This document shows positions 1 to 5,757 of a stretch of DNA of 8,135 bases, piece after piece. The DNA lies in contig CAKKRN010000150.1 in assembly GCA_919902745.1 (NCBI GenBank), positions 1 through 8,135 on the forward strand, given 5' to 3'. Source of the DNA: Syntrophaceae bacterium (lineage in GTDB: Bacteria > Desulfobacterota > Syntrophia > Syntrophales > UBA5619). The notes under the pieces are model-generated. The model had not been told where the DNA came from and did not search any database. It was given only the letters and a program-made list of their open reading frames with translations. Position numbers and translations under genes: made by a program. Positions within the stretch are counted from its first letter, which is position 1. Each line of letters starts with the position of its first letter.

Positions 1-119
1 CGGCAATGCAGGATCGTTCCGGTAAGATATTGATTTTCAACGCGTGAAGTATATGGAAAGGGTTTCTGCGTGTCAAGGAGGAAAGAGGCGTACCCTGTTT
101 CTGTTCGCAATAATTTTGC
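1..119. other. Upstream non-coding stretch, possible tail of a preceding gene
   Basis: I see no gene I can name here. One + strand frame is open from the window edge to a TGA at 45-47 and would end a protein in ...GKILIFNA. That could be the last 14 codons of an upstream gene, but it is too short to identify. The rest, 48-119, is more AT-rich than the genes and leads into the promoter at 120. No tRNA or convincing terminator is visible. Confidence 0.3.
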
Positions 120-147
120 TTGACAGAACAATTTGGATGAATATAAT
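120..147 (+). promoter_or_regulatory. Strong sigma-70 type promoter
   Basis: A perfect -35 box TTGACA (120-125) and a perfect -10 box TATAAT (142-147) are separated by 16 bp, so the expected transcription start is near 153-156. It originally served the Rrf2-family gene that starts at 195. Because that gene is now broken and no terminator lies before 456, the promoter probably also feeds the leader in front of metX. The assignment rests on consensus match and position only. Confidence 0.8.
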
Positions 148-151
148 CCCC

Positions 152-171
152 ACCAAAATAGTAGAATTGGT
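152..171. promoter_or_regulatory. Candidate operator: inverted repeat ACCAA-N10-TTGGT
   Basis: A 5-bp perfect inverted repeat with a 10-nt spacer lies just downstream of the -10 box, over the predicted transcription start. A repressor bound there would block initiation. Rrf2-family regulators commonly autoregulate through imperfect palindromes at their own promoters, so an Rrf2-type site is a reasonable guess. The repeat is short and could be chance. Confidence 0.35.
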
Positions 172-194
172 AGAGATGGAGACGGGGATATCCG

Positions 195-366
195 ATGAAA
201 CTGTCAACCAGGGGCAGATACGGGGTGAGATTGATGCTGGAGCTGGCTCTCCATTACGGGGAAGGGCCGATCCTACTGAAGGAGATCGCTTCAGAACACA
301 ACGCTGGCAGCGATGGTGGAAAGACAGAAGCACAAGGCGGAGGTGAATCGTGAAGCGAGACAATAA
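195..366 (+). pseudogene. Remnant of an Rrf2/IscR-family transcriptional regulator, internally deleted and frameshifted
   Basis: Rrf2 proteins are dimeric winged-helix regulators of about 140-160 residues that often sense Fe-S clusters, cysteine or redox state. From ATG 195 (GGGGA at 184-188 is the ribosome site) the frame reads MKLSTRGRYGVRLML, then a stretch ending GPILLKEIASE. This is the hallmark N-terminus of the family, about 34 residues. It then turns into non-homologous Gly/Ser-rich sequence and stops at 351-353, giving 52 residues. In the +1 frame, from about 295, the sequence reads NTTLAAMVERQ and runs to TAA at 364-366. This resembles the Rrf2 C-terminal end (typically TLADLVERQ). 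About 90 codons, including the recognition helix, wing and any Cys ligands, are therefore missing. The junction lies near 293-300. The promoter is intact, so the loss may be recent, or could be an assembly artefact. Confidence 0.75.
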
Positions 367-382
367 TCTTAGGAATATTTTG

Positions 383-427
383 ATGTGCATGTGTTATAAC
401 ACCGGGCGGGGAGGTCTGTTCATGTGA
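383..427 (+). CDS. Candidate Met/Cys leader peptide of an attenuator before metX
   Basis: A 14-codon ORF encodes MCMCYNTGRGGLFM and ends at TGA 425-427. AGGA at 371-374 lies 8 nt before the ATG and could serve as ribosome site. Four of its first four codons, and the last sense codon, specify Met or Cys, the products of the sulfur pathway in which the downstream gene works. Its 3' part (405-424) forms the 5' arm of the hairpin that competes with the terminator at 456-488. In classical attenuation, a ribosome stalled on early codons would leave that arm free and allow read-through. A ribosome reaching the stop would cover it and favour termination. No homologue is known to me. A 14-codon ORF can arise by chance, so the case rests on codon content plus placement. 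Confidence 0.45.
   Translation: MCMCYNTGRGGLFM
392..400 (+). promoter_or_regulatory. Alternative extended -10 promoter (TGTTATAAC)
   Basis: TGTTATAAC matches the extended -10 pattern TGnTATAAT in all but the last base. No good -35 box is found 16-18 bp upstream. If used, transcription would start near 406-408, at the GGGCGGGG run, giving a leader of about 80 nt that lacks the small Met/Cys ORF. It would then favour a protein-free RNA switch over peptide-based control. Confidence 0.3.
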
Positions 428-461
428 AGGCGGTTCGCATCCATGAATGAGGCAGCCCGCT
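405..461 (+). promoter_or_regulatory. Antiterminator hairpin in the metX leader
   Basis: The stem is built from GCGGG (406-410) with CCCGC (456-460), plus a G405-U461 wobble; CTG (416-418) with CAG (453-455); TTCATG (419-424) with CATGAA (442-447); and an apical GCG/CGC (430-432/436-438). GAGGT (411-415) and TGAGG (448-452) are unpaired. Its 3' strand CCCGC is the same segment that forms the 5' arm of the terminator, so the two structures exclude each other. It fits an attenuator or a riboswitch-like device. I could not match it to the SAM-I, SAM-II, SAH or THF consensus from memory. Pairing was found by eye, without energy calculation. Confidence 0.6.
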
Positions 462-488
462 GACCGGGAGAGGTCCAGCGGGTTTTTT
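456..488 (+). terminator. Intrinsic terminator in the metX leader
   Basis: CCCGCTG-ACC (456-465) pairs with GGT-C-CAGCGGG (472-482) around a 6-nt loop GGGAGA, with a single bulged C475, followed by six T residues (483-488). This is a strong Rho-independent terminator located 97 nt before the metX start and not after any intact gene. A terminator in that position, overlapping an alternative stem, is the expected output element of an attenuator. Confidence 0.85.
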
Positions 489-517
489 ATTACATACAAA
501 ACGAAACGGTCTTAAAA

Positions 518-560
518 GGTGTTTCCTCACCCGCGTATCTTTTACCGGAGAGGGAACACC
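518..560 (+). promoter_or_regulatory. Second hairpin in the metX 5' untranslated region
   Basis: GGTGTTTCC (518-526) pairs with GGGAACACC (552-560) over nine base pairs including one G-U, with a 25-nt loop. It lies between the terminator and the metX ribosome site and ends 24 nt before the start codon. It could stabilise the message or affect translation. Its role is unknown. Confidence 0.4.
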
Positions 561-584
561 AAGGCGGCCGCAGGGAAAGAACCC

Positions 585-1775
585 ATGAAAGCTGTATTAA
601 AAACGGAATCCTCGGAAACGACGCCGGATGGCTGTAACCGCTCCCTCGGGATCGTTGAGACGCGGTATTACACCTTTGCCGAACCGCCCGGGACGCTCGC
701 GCTCGAGAGCGGGGAGACGCTGGGGCCGGTGACGCTCGCCTATGAAACCTATGGAACGATGAATCCGGAAAAGTCCAATGCGATCCTCGTGCTGCATGCC
801 CTTTCCGGGGATGCCCACGCGGCCGGACTCCTCCGGGATGAAGAGGCCCCCGGCTGGTGGGACGCGATGATCGGGCCGGGGAAGCCTTTCGACACGGACC
901 AATATTTCGTGATCTGTTCCAACGTGATCGGGGGATGCAAGGGAAGCACGGGCCCTTCCTCCGTGAATCCGCAGAGCGGGCAACCCTACGGGACGGAATT
1001 CCCCTTCGTCACGATTGCCGATATGGTCCACACCCAACGGCGACTGATCGATTTTCTCGGGATTGACCGGCTGCTCTGCGTGGCAGGCGGTTCGATGGGG
1101 GGGATGCAGGCCCTCCAGTGGGTGGCCTCCTATCCCGAGCGGGTCCGGTCCGCCATCCCCATCGCCACGGCGCTGAAGCATTCGCCGCAGCAGATCGCCT
1201 TCAACGAGGTGGGCCGCCAGTCGATCATGGCCGATCCGGCCTGGCGGGAGGGGAACTATTACGAAACCGGTCAGCCGGAGAGGGGGCTCTCGGTGGCCCG
1301 GATGATCGGCCACATCACCTTCATGAGCGACCAGTCGATGGAGGAGAAGTTCTCCCGGAAATTGAAGAACGACCGTTTCAGCTTCAATTTCGACGCGGAC
1401 TTCGAGGTGGAGGGGTACCTCCATTACCGGGGCGCCAATTTTGTCAAGCGCTTTGACGCAAACTCCTATCTTTACATTACGAAGGCGATGGACTATTTTG
1501 ATCTTTCCGGCGGAAAATTGATCAACGGCAGGGCGGTTGACACCCGCTTTCTGGTCATCTCCTTCCAGTCGGACTGGCTCTATCCCTCGTATCAGTCCCA
1601 GGAGATCGTCCGGCAGTTGAAGCTCAAACAGGTCGATGCGACCTACTGCGAGCTGAAATCAACCTATGGCCACGACGCCTTTCTGGTGGAATTAGAGGGG
1701 CAGACGACCCTGATCCACCATTTTTTAGAGAAGACGTATCTCGGTCCGAGGAATGGAAATGGAAATCATCAATAA
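585..1775 (+). CDS. metX: Homoserine O-acetyltransferase MetX
   Basis: MetX transfers an acetyl group from acetyl-CoA to L-homoserine in the cytoplasm. O-acetylhomoserine is then the acceptor for sulfide or cysteine in methionine synthesis. The 396-residue product is an alpha/beta-hydrolase fold protein of near-normal length (family about 360-390). The nucleophile elbow GGSMGG carries Ser170, FQSDWLYPS carries Asp330 and YGHDAFLVE carries His363, giving the full catalytic triad. The family stretch [20 protein letters not shown] is also present. ATG 585 was chosen because AGGGA (572-576) lies 8 nt upstream. An in-frame GTG at 519 falls inside a hairpin and would add 22 residues of no family likeness. 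The reading frame overlaps metW. Expression is probably governed by the attenuator-like leader at 383-488. Homoserine succinyltransferase activity occurs in some MetX relatives, so acyl specificity is inferred. Confidence 0.95.
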   Translation: MKAVLKTESSETTPDGCNRSLGIVETRYYTFAEPPGTLALESGETLGPVTLAYETYGTMNPEKSNAILVLHALSGDAHAAGLLRDEEAPGWWDAMIGPGKPFDTDQYFVICSNVIGGCKGSTGPSSVNPQSGQPYGTEFPFVTIADMVHTQRRLIDFLGIDRLLCVAGGSMGGMQALQWVASYPERVRSAIPIATALKHSPQQIAFNEVGRQSIMADPAWREGNYYETGQPERGLSVARMIGHITFMSDQSMEEKFSRKLKNDRFSFNFDADFEVEGYLHYRGANFVKRFDANSYLYITKAMDYFDLSGGKLINGRAVDTRFLVISFQSDWLYPSYQSQEIVRQLKLKQVDATYCELKSTYGHDAFLVELEGQTTLIHHFLEKTYLGPRNGNGNHQ

Positions 1776-2376
1776 CGGCATCCGTCCGGATCATCAGGTC
1801 ATTTTCGACATGATCGAACCGGGATCCCGTGTTCTGGATCTCGGTTGCGGCACGGGCGACCTGCTTCAACTCGTGGCGCGGGACAAGGACGCCCGCGTCC
1901 AGGGGATCGAGCTGGATGAGCATGCGATCTACGAGTGTGTCAGAAAAGGGCTTTCCGTCTGTCAGAGCGATATCGAAAGCGGGCTTGCGGAATATCCGGA
2001 CGGCTCGTTCGATTATGTGATCCTGAACCAGAGCCTTCAGGAGATCCGGAAGGTCTTCTTCCTCCTCCGGGAGGCCCTCCGGGTGGGGAACAGGGTGATC
2101 GTCGGGTTTCCCAACTTCGCCTACATCAACGCCCGCGTCTGTCTCTGCTTCGGCGGGAAGGCGCCCATGACGCCGTCTCTGCCCCACCGCTGGTATGACA
2201 CCCCCAACGTGCGGTTCCTGAGCATCAGCGATTTTCGGAGTTTCTGCGCGGAGCAGGGATTCGCGGTCCGGAAGGCCTGCTTTCTCAACGGGGAAAGAAC
2301 AATCACCTTCTGGCCGAACCTCCGGGCGCTGGGTGCGATCTTTCTTCTTTCATGGGAGGAAAAGAAGGGTCGGTGA
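1759..2376 (+). CDS. metW: MetW, methyltransferase-fold partner of MetX
   Basis: MetW is a small class I SAM-methyltransferase-fold protein encoded next to metX in many proteobacteria and needed together with it for methionine synthesis. No methyl acceptor is firmly established. The protein has about 205 residues, normal for the family. The SAM-binding motif [12 protein letters not shown] is near residues 25-36, followed by GIELDEHAI (motif II acidic residue), [11 protein letters not shown] and [12 protein letters not shown], all typical of MetW. Two in-frame ATGs occur at 1753 and 1759. GAGGA at 1748-1752 touches the first but lies 6 nt before the second, so 1759 is preferred. The gene begins inside the end of metX, overlapping by 17 nt (23 nt from the earlier ATG), which implies translational coupling. 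It is followed by a hairpin at 2398-2422. Confidence 0.92.
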   Translation: MEIINNGIRPDHQVIFDMIEPGSRVLDLGCGTGDLLQLVARDKDARVQGIELDEHAIYECVRKGLSVCQSDIESGLAEYPDGSFDYVILNQSLQEIRKVFFLLREALRVGNRVIVGFPNFAYINARVCLCFGGKAPMTPSLPHRWYDTPNVRFLSISDFRSFCAEQGFAVRKACFLNGERTITFWPNLRALGAIFLLSWEEKKGR

Positions 2377-2397
2377 CGCCAAAGCAACGCGATGGTA

Positions 2398-2422
2398 GGG
2401 ACACCTTGCGGCAAGGTGTCCC
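2398..2422 (+). terminator. Perfect hairpin after metW, possible terminator or repeat copy
   Basis: GGGACACCTTG (2398-2408) and CAAGGTGTCCC (2412-2422) form an 11-bp perfect stem with a 3-nt loop, 22 nt after the metW stop. Only a broken T-tract (GTATTTT, 2424-2430) follows, so termination may be inefficient. Given the other palindromes in this spacer, it could also be a dispersed repeat. Confidence 0.55.
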
Positions 2423-2432
2423 CGTATTTTCC

Positions 2433-2459
2433 TTGACAGGAGCCGTTTCATGATTTAGT
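2433..2459 (+). promoter_or_regulatory. Weak candidate promoter for the iscS operon
   Basis: TTGACA at 2433-2438 is a perfect -35 box. The best -10 candidate is TTTAGT (2454-2459), preceded by TG at 2451-2452 as in an extended -10. The spacer is only 15 bp and the -10 matches 4 of 6. It is the only promoter-like pair I see in the spacer before iscS. Confidence 0.3.
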
Positions 2460-2481
2460 TGCCTCAGTGTTGCTAACAGAA

Positions 2482-2567
2482 TGTAGGGTGCGTTAGGCGA
2501 ATGCCGTAACGCACCGAAAAAATCACCGGATATTAAGGTGGATTACGCTCCGCTAATCCACCCTACA
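2482..2567. repeat. Composite REP-like palindromic element
   Basis: Outer arms TGTAGGGTG (2482-2490) and CACCCTACA (2559-2567) are perfect inverted copies. Inside are two independent palindromes. The first is GGTGCGTTA (2487-2495) with TAACGCACC (2507-2515), extended by GGC/GCC. The second is GGTGGATTA (2537-2545) with TAATCCACC (2554-2562). Sequences of the type TAGGGTGCGTTA...TAACGCACC and GGTGGATTACGC...TAATCCACC recur widely in bacterial intergenic regions. They are probably mobilised by REP-associated tyrosine transposases, though none is in the window. Confidence 0.75.
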
Positions 2568-2581
2568 CCTGCTTCCGCAGG
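2568..2581. repeat. Short CCTGC-TTCC-GCAGG hairpin abutting the REP-like element
   Basis: A 5-bp perfect stem with loop TTCC directly follows the composite palindrome and is followed by AATGACGAC. On the other strand it reads GTCATTCCTGCGGAAGCAGG, a type of dispersed intergenic palindrome I recognise from many bacterial genomes. It ends 29 nt before the iscS start. Confidence 0.5.
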
Positions 2582-2610
2582 AATGACGACTTGCCAGGTT
2601 TCGGGAGCAA

Positions 2611-3786
2611 ATGATGACTCCGATCTATATGGATTATGCGGCGACGACGCCGACCGATCAACGGGTGGTTGAGGCGATGCTGCCCTGCTTCGGCGATATT
2701 TTTGGCAACCCGTCGAGTCTCCACGGTTTCGGCCAGGATGCCCGTGCGGCCATCGAAGAGGCGCGGGCGAAGATCGCCTCGTTTATCGGTGCAAAGCCGG
2801 CGGAGGTCGTTTTTACGAGCGGCGGCACGGAGAGCGACAACTTCGCGATCAAGGGGGTGGCCTGGGCGAACCACAAAAAGGGCGACCACATCATCACATC
2901 CGCGATCGAGCACCACGCCGTGCTGGAGAGCTGCCGCTTTCTCGAGAAGGAGGGGTTTAAAGTCACCTGCCTTCCCGTGGACAGCGACGGACTGGTCGAC
3001 CCGGCGGAGGTTGCGAAGGCGATCACGGACCGGACGGTCCTCATTTCCATCATGCATGCGAACAACGAGATCGGGACGATCGAGCCCATCGCCGAGATCG
3101 GCCGGATCGCGAAGGAGAGGAAGGTCTATTTTCATACGGATGCGGTGCAGACCTTCGGTCACCTGCCGTTTACGGTGGATGAACTGAACGTCGATCTGCT
3201 GAGCGCCTCGGCGCACAAGCTCTGCGGACCCAAGGGGGTGGGGCTGCTCTACATCCGGGAGGGGACGCGGATCGTTCCGTTCATGCACGGCGGTGAGCAG
3301 GAAAGCGGACGCCGGGCCTCCACGCAGAATGTCCCCGGGATCGTCGGTTTCGGGAAGGCGGTGGAGCTCGCGGCGGCGACGCTCGCCGAAGAGGCGGCGA
3401 GGTTGACCGCCTTCAGGGACCGCTTCATCAAGGGTATCTTCGAACGGCTCGGCGGAATCCGTCTCAACGGACATCCCACGCGGCGGCTCCCCAACAACAT
3501 CAACCTCTCCGTGGAATCGATCGAAGGGGAGGGGATGGTCCTGAGTCTGGACATGCTGGGGATCGCCTGTTCAACCGGTTCGGCCTGTTCTTCATCCAGT
3601 CTCGAACCGTCGCACTGTCTGCTCGCGATCGGCCTGCCGCACGAGTTCTCCCACGGCTCGCTCCGGTTCAGCCTGGGAAGGTACACGAGGGAGAGCGATA
3701 TCGATGCGGTCCTGGAGGCGCTGCCGCAGGTCGTCGGGCGGCTGCGCGCCATGTCGCCGCTCTACGAGGGGAAGAAGCCTGCATGA
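2611..3786 (+). CDS. iscS: Cysteine desulfurase (IscS/NifS group I)
   Basis: A PLP enzyme that converts L-cysteine to alanine and an enzyme-bound persulfide, the sulfur source for Fe-S clusters, tRNA thiolation and cofactor sulfuration. The 391-residue product has the family N-terminus YMDYAATTP, the PLP-contact region SAIEHHAVLES, the Schiff-base lysine Lys203 in SASAHKLCGPKG, and the mobile active-site loop STGSACSSSSLEPSH with catalytic Cys326. The SHGSLRFSLGRYT end is typical of group I. An ATGATG pair gives starts at 2611 or 2614; GGGAG at 2603-2607 lies 3 or 6 nt upstream respectively, so the true start may be 2614. It overlaps mnmA by 4 nt (ATGA). No iscU scaffold gene is visible, so NifS-like naming would be equally fair. 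Confidence 0.95.
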   Translation: MMTPIYMDYAATTPTDQRVVEAMLPCFGDIFGNPSSLHGFGQDARAAIEEARAKIASFIGAKPAEVVFTSGGTESDNFAIKGVAWANHKKGDHIITSAIEHHAVLESCRFLEKEGFKVTCLPVDSDGLVDPAEVAKAITDRTVLISIMHANNEIGTIEPIAEIGRIAKERKVYFHTDAVQTFGHLPFTVDELNVDLLSASAHKLCGPKGVGLLYIREGTRIVPFMHGGEQESGRRASTQNVPGIVGFGKAVELAAATLAEEAARLTAFRDRFIKGIFERLGGIRLNGHPTRRLPNNINLSVESIEGEGMVLSLDMLGIACSTGSACSSSSLEPSHCLLAIGLPHEFSHGSLRFSLGRYTRESDIDAVLEALPQVVGRLRAMSPLYEGKKPA

Positions 3787-4838
3787 AGAAGGTGGCGGTT
3801 GCCATGAGCGGCGGCGTCGATTCCGCCGTGGCGGCCCTGCTGCTCCAGCAGAGCGGTCATGAGACGGTCGGCGTGACGATGTGCCTCGGGGTAACCCCGG
3901 CGGAAGGGGGACGGGCAAAGTGCTGCGGCGCCCGGGAGATTGAGGATGCGGGGAGCGTCTGCAGGGCGCTCGGGATCCGCCATTACGTCGTCGATTTCGC
4001 TGCGGATCTGGAGGCGAAGGTCATCGAACCGTTCGTCGCGGAGTATCTCCGGGGAAGGACGCCCAACCCGTGCGTCGCGTGCAACCGGTGGCTCAAATTC
4101 GGTTCACTGCTGAGCAAGGCGCTGGCCTGGGGGTTTGACGGCCTCGCCACGGGCCATTATGCCGCCATCGAATCCGGCGTTGGCGGATATCTTCTCAAAA
4201 GGCCGAAGGACCGGCGGAAGGATCAGACCTATTTCCTCCACGCGATCCCGCGGGAGACGCTGGCGAAGGTGCTTTTCCCGCTGGCCGGGTACACGAAGGA
4301 CGAGGTGCGGGGCATCGCGGAACGGGCCGGCCTGCCCGTCTTTGACAAGAGGGAGAGCCAGGACGTCTGCTTCATGCCGGCGGAGGGTCACGGCGCCTTT
4401 CTCCGCAGCCGGGGGGCGGGGATCGAACCCGGGGAGATCGTGAACCTTGAAGGGCGGGTCCTCGGGCGGCACGAAGGGATCGCCTGCTACACCATCGGCC
4501 AGCGGGGAGGCCTGCGCGTTAGCTCTCCGGCGCCTCTGTATGTGCTCGCGATCGACGCGACCCGGAACCGCCTCGTCGTGGGCGGGAAAACGGATCTCCG
4601 GGCGGGGGGGCTTGTCGCGGGGGAGGTGAACCGCTTGGTCGACGCGTTCCCGGAGGAGGCGCGGGCGAAGATCCGTTACGCCCACCGGGCCGCGCGCTGC
4701 CGGATTTCCGAAGAAAGGGACGGCCGCCTCACGGTCCGGTTCGCGGAGCCGCAGGAGGCCGTCGCACCGGGACAATCCGTCGTTCTCTACGACGGAGAAA
4801 CCGTCCTGGGCGGCGGGACCATTCAGGAGGTATTATAA
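3783..4838 (+). CDS. mnmA: tRNA-specific 2-thiouridylase MnmA
   Basis: MnmA thiolates U34 of tRNAs for Glu, Gln and Lys, activating the uridine with ATP and accepting sulfur that originates from cysteine desulfurase. The 351-residue protein has normal length. The PP-loop MSGGVDSAVAALLL is at residues 8-21. NPCVACNRWLKFG carries catalytic Cys100, and ESQDVCFMP carries the second catalytic Cys196. ATGHYA, KDQTYFLH and YTIGQRGG are further family landmarks, and the C-terminal beta-barrel domain is complete. Position 97 is Cys, giving Cys-x-x-Cys where E. coli has Asp-x-x-Cys. The start ATG overlaps the iscS stop, which pairs the sulfur donor with its acceptor. The stop is followed 1 nt later by the nadA GTG. 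Confidence 0.95.
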   Translation: MKKVAVAMSGGVDSAVAALLLQQSGHETVGVTMCLGVTPAEGGRAKCCGAREIEDAGSVCRALGIRHYVVDFAADLEAKVIEPFVAEYLRGRTPNPCVACNRWLKFGSLLSKALAWGFDGLATGHYAAIESGVGGYLLKRPKDRRKDQTYFLHAIPRETLAKVLFPLAGYTKDEVRGIAERAGLPVFDKRESQDVCFMPAEGHGAFLRSRGAGIEPGEIVNLEGRVLGRHEGIACYTIGQRGGLRVSSPAPLYVLAIDATRNRLVVGGKTDLRAGGLVAGEVNRLVDAFPEEARAKIRYAHRAARCRISEERDGRLTVRFAEPQEAVAPGQSVVLYDGETVLGGGTIQEVL

Positions 4839-4839
4839 A

Positions 4840-5748
4840 GTGGAGCTTGTTGAAAAAATAGGGCGGTTGAAGAAGGAACGCAAGGCGGTCATCCTCGCCC
4901 ACAACTATCAGATTCCCGAGGTTCAGGACATTGCCGACTTCGTCGGCGACTCCCTGGAGCTGAGCATCAAGGCCTCGCAGACGGATGCGGAGGTGATCGT
5001 CTTCTGCGGGGTGCACTTCATGGCGGAAACGGCGAAGATCCTCTCGCCGGGGAAGACCGTGCTGCTGCCGGACAAGAAGGCCGGCTGTCCGATGGCGGAC
5101 ATGATCACGGCGGAGCAGCTCCGCGCGCTGAAGGCGGAACATCCGGGGGCAAAGGTTCTCTGCTATGTGAACACCTCGGCCGAGGTCAAGGCGGAGTGCG
5201 ACCTCTGCTGCACGTCGGCGAACGCCGTCCGGATGGTCGGAGAGGTCTTGAAGGATGCCGGGGAGATCATCTTTGTTCCCGACCGCTATCTGGCCGCCTT
5301 CGTGGCCGGGAAGACCGGCCGCACCTTTATTGTCTGGCAGGGATTCTGCCCCACCCACGCCCAGATTCTGCCGGAACACATCCAGGCGGCGCGGGCCCTT
5401 CATCCGGGGGCGGTCGTGATGGTCCATCCGGAATGCCGGCCGGACGTGGCCGCGCTGGCGGATCAGGTGATTTCCACCGGCGGGATGAGCCGCTATGCGC
5501 GGGAAACGGAGGCGCGCGAGATGATTGTCGGGACGGAGCCCGGAATCATCCACCGCCTCAAGAAAGAGAATCCGGACAAGATTTTCCATCCGGTTTCGGA
5601 CTCCGTCGTCTGCCCGAACATGAAGCGGACCAGCCTGGAGAAGATCCTCTGGTCCCTGGAGGACATGACGCATGCGATCGAGGTGCCGGAAGAAACCGCA
5701 TCGCGGGCGAGGCGGTGCATCGAGGCGATGCTGAACGTCGGACGATAG
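4840..5748 (+). CDS. nadA: Quinolinate synthase NadA
   Basis: NadA condenses iminoaspartate with dihydroxyacetone phosphate to form quinolinate, the NAD precursor, using an oxygen-sensitive [4Fe-4S] cluster. The 302-residue product is of the short type (like the roughly 300-residue Thermotoga enzyme). It shows the substrate motif AHNYQIPEVQDIADFVGDS near residues 20-38 and the three cluster ligands Cys83 (AGCPMAD), Cys170 (GFCPTH) and Cys258 (VVCPNMK). MVHPECRPDV and STGGMSRY are also typical. The start is GTG 4840, with AGGAGG at 4825-4830, a strong ribosome site inside the end of mnmA. No nadB or nadC is present. Placement after a cysteine desulfurase recalls nifS with the nad genes in Bacillus subtilis and suggests local sulfur supply for the cluster. 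Confidence 0.95.
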   Translation: MELVEKIGRLKKERKAVILAHNYQIPEVQDIADFVGDSLELSIKASQTDAEVIVFCGVHFMAETAKILSPGKTVLLPDKKAGCPMADMITAEQLRALKAEHPGAKVLCYVNTSAEVKAECDLCCTSANAVRMVGEVLKDAGEIIFVPDRYLAAFVAGKTGRTFIVWQGFCPTHAQILPEHIQAARALHPGAVVMVHPECRPDVAALADQVISTGGMSRYARETEAREMIVGTEPGIIHRLKKENPDKIFHPVSDSVVCPNMKRTSLEKILWSLEDMTHAIEVPEETASRARRCIEAMLNVGR

Positions 5749-5757
5749 GGGAGAGGG

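Noticed and set aside
44..346. Plus-strand 100-codon frame across the promoter and the Rrf2 remnant
   Set aside because: It runs through the consensus promoter, has no ribosome site or family likeness, and the Rrf2 signature is in another frame.
428..447. GGTTCGCATCC resembling a tRNA T-arm
   Set aside because: The flanking bases do not form the 5-bp T-stem, and no acceptor, D or anticodon arms can be built around it.
400..490. Known SAM, SAH or THF riboswitch before metX
   Set aside because: The conserved core sequences of these classes, as I remember them, are absent. A formal covariance search could still overturn this.
519..584. 22-residue N-terminal extension of MetX from GTG 519
   Set aside because: The GTG is inside a hairpin, lacks a good ribosome site, and the added residues do not resemble MetX; ATG 585 is better placed.
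597..1424. Minus-strand open frame of 275 codons opposite metX
   Set aside because: No recognisable motifs, and it is antisense to a gene with an intact catalytic triad.
2482..2581. CRISPR array or insertion sequence in the metW-iscS spacer
   Set aside because: The palindromes differ from each other, have no regular spacers, and no transposase or cas gene is present.
2563..3474. Long minus-strand open frame (303 codons) opposite iscS
   Set aside because: It lies entirely antisense to a clear cysteine desulfurase. Its Arg/Asp/Leu-rich composition is what a GC-rich gene gives on its complement, and it has no family likeness.
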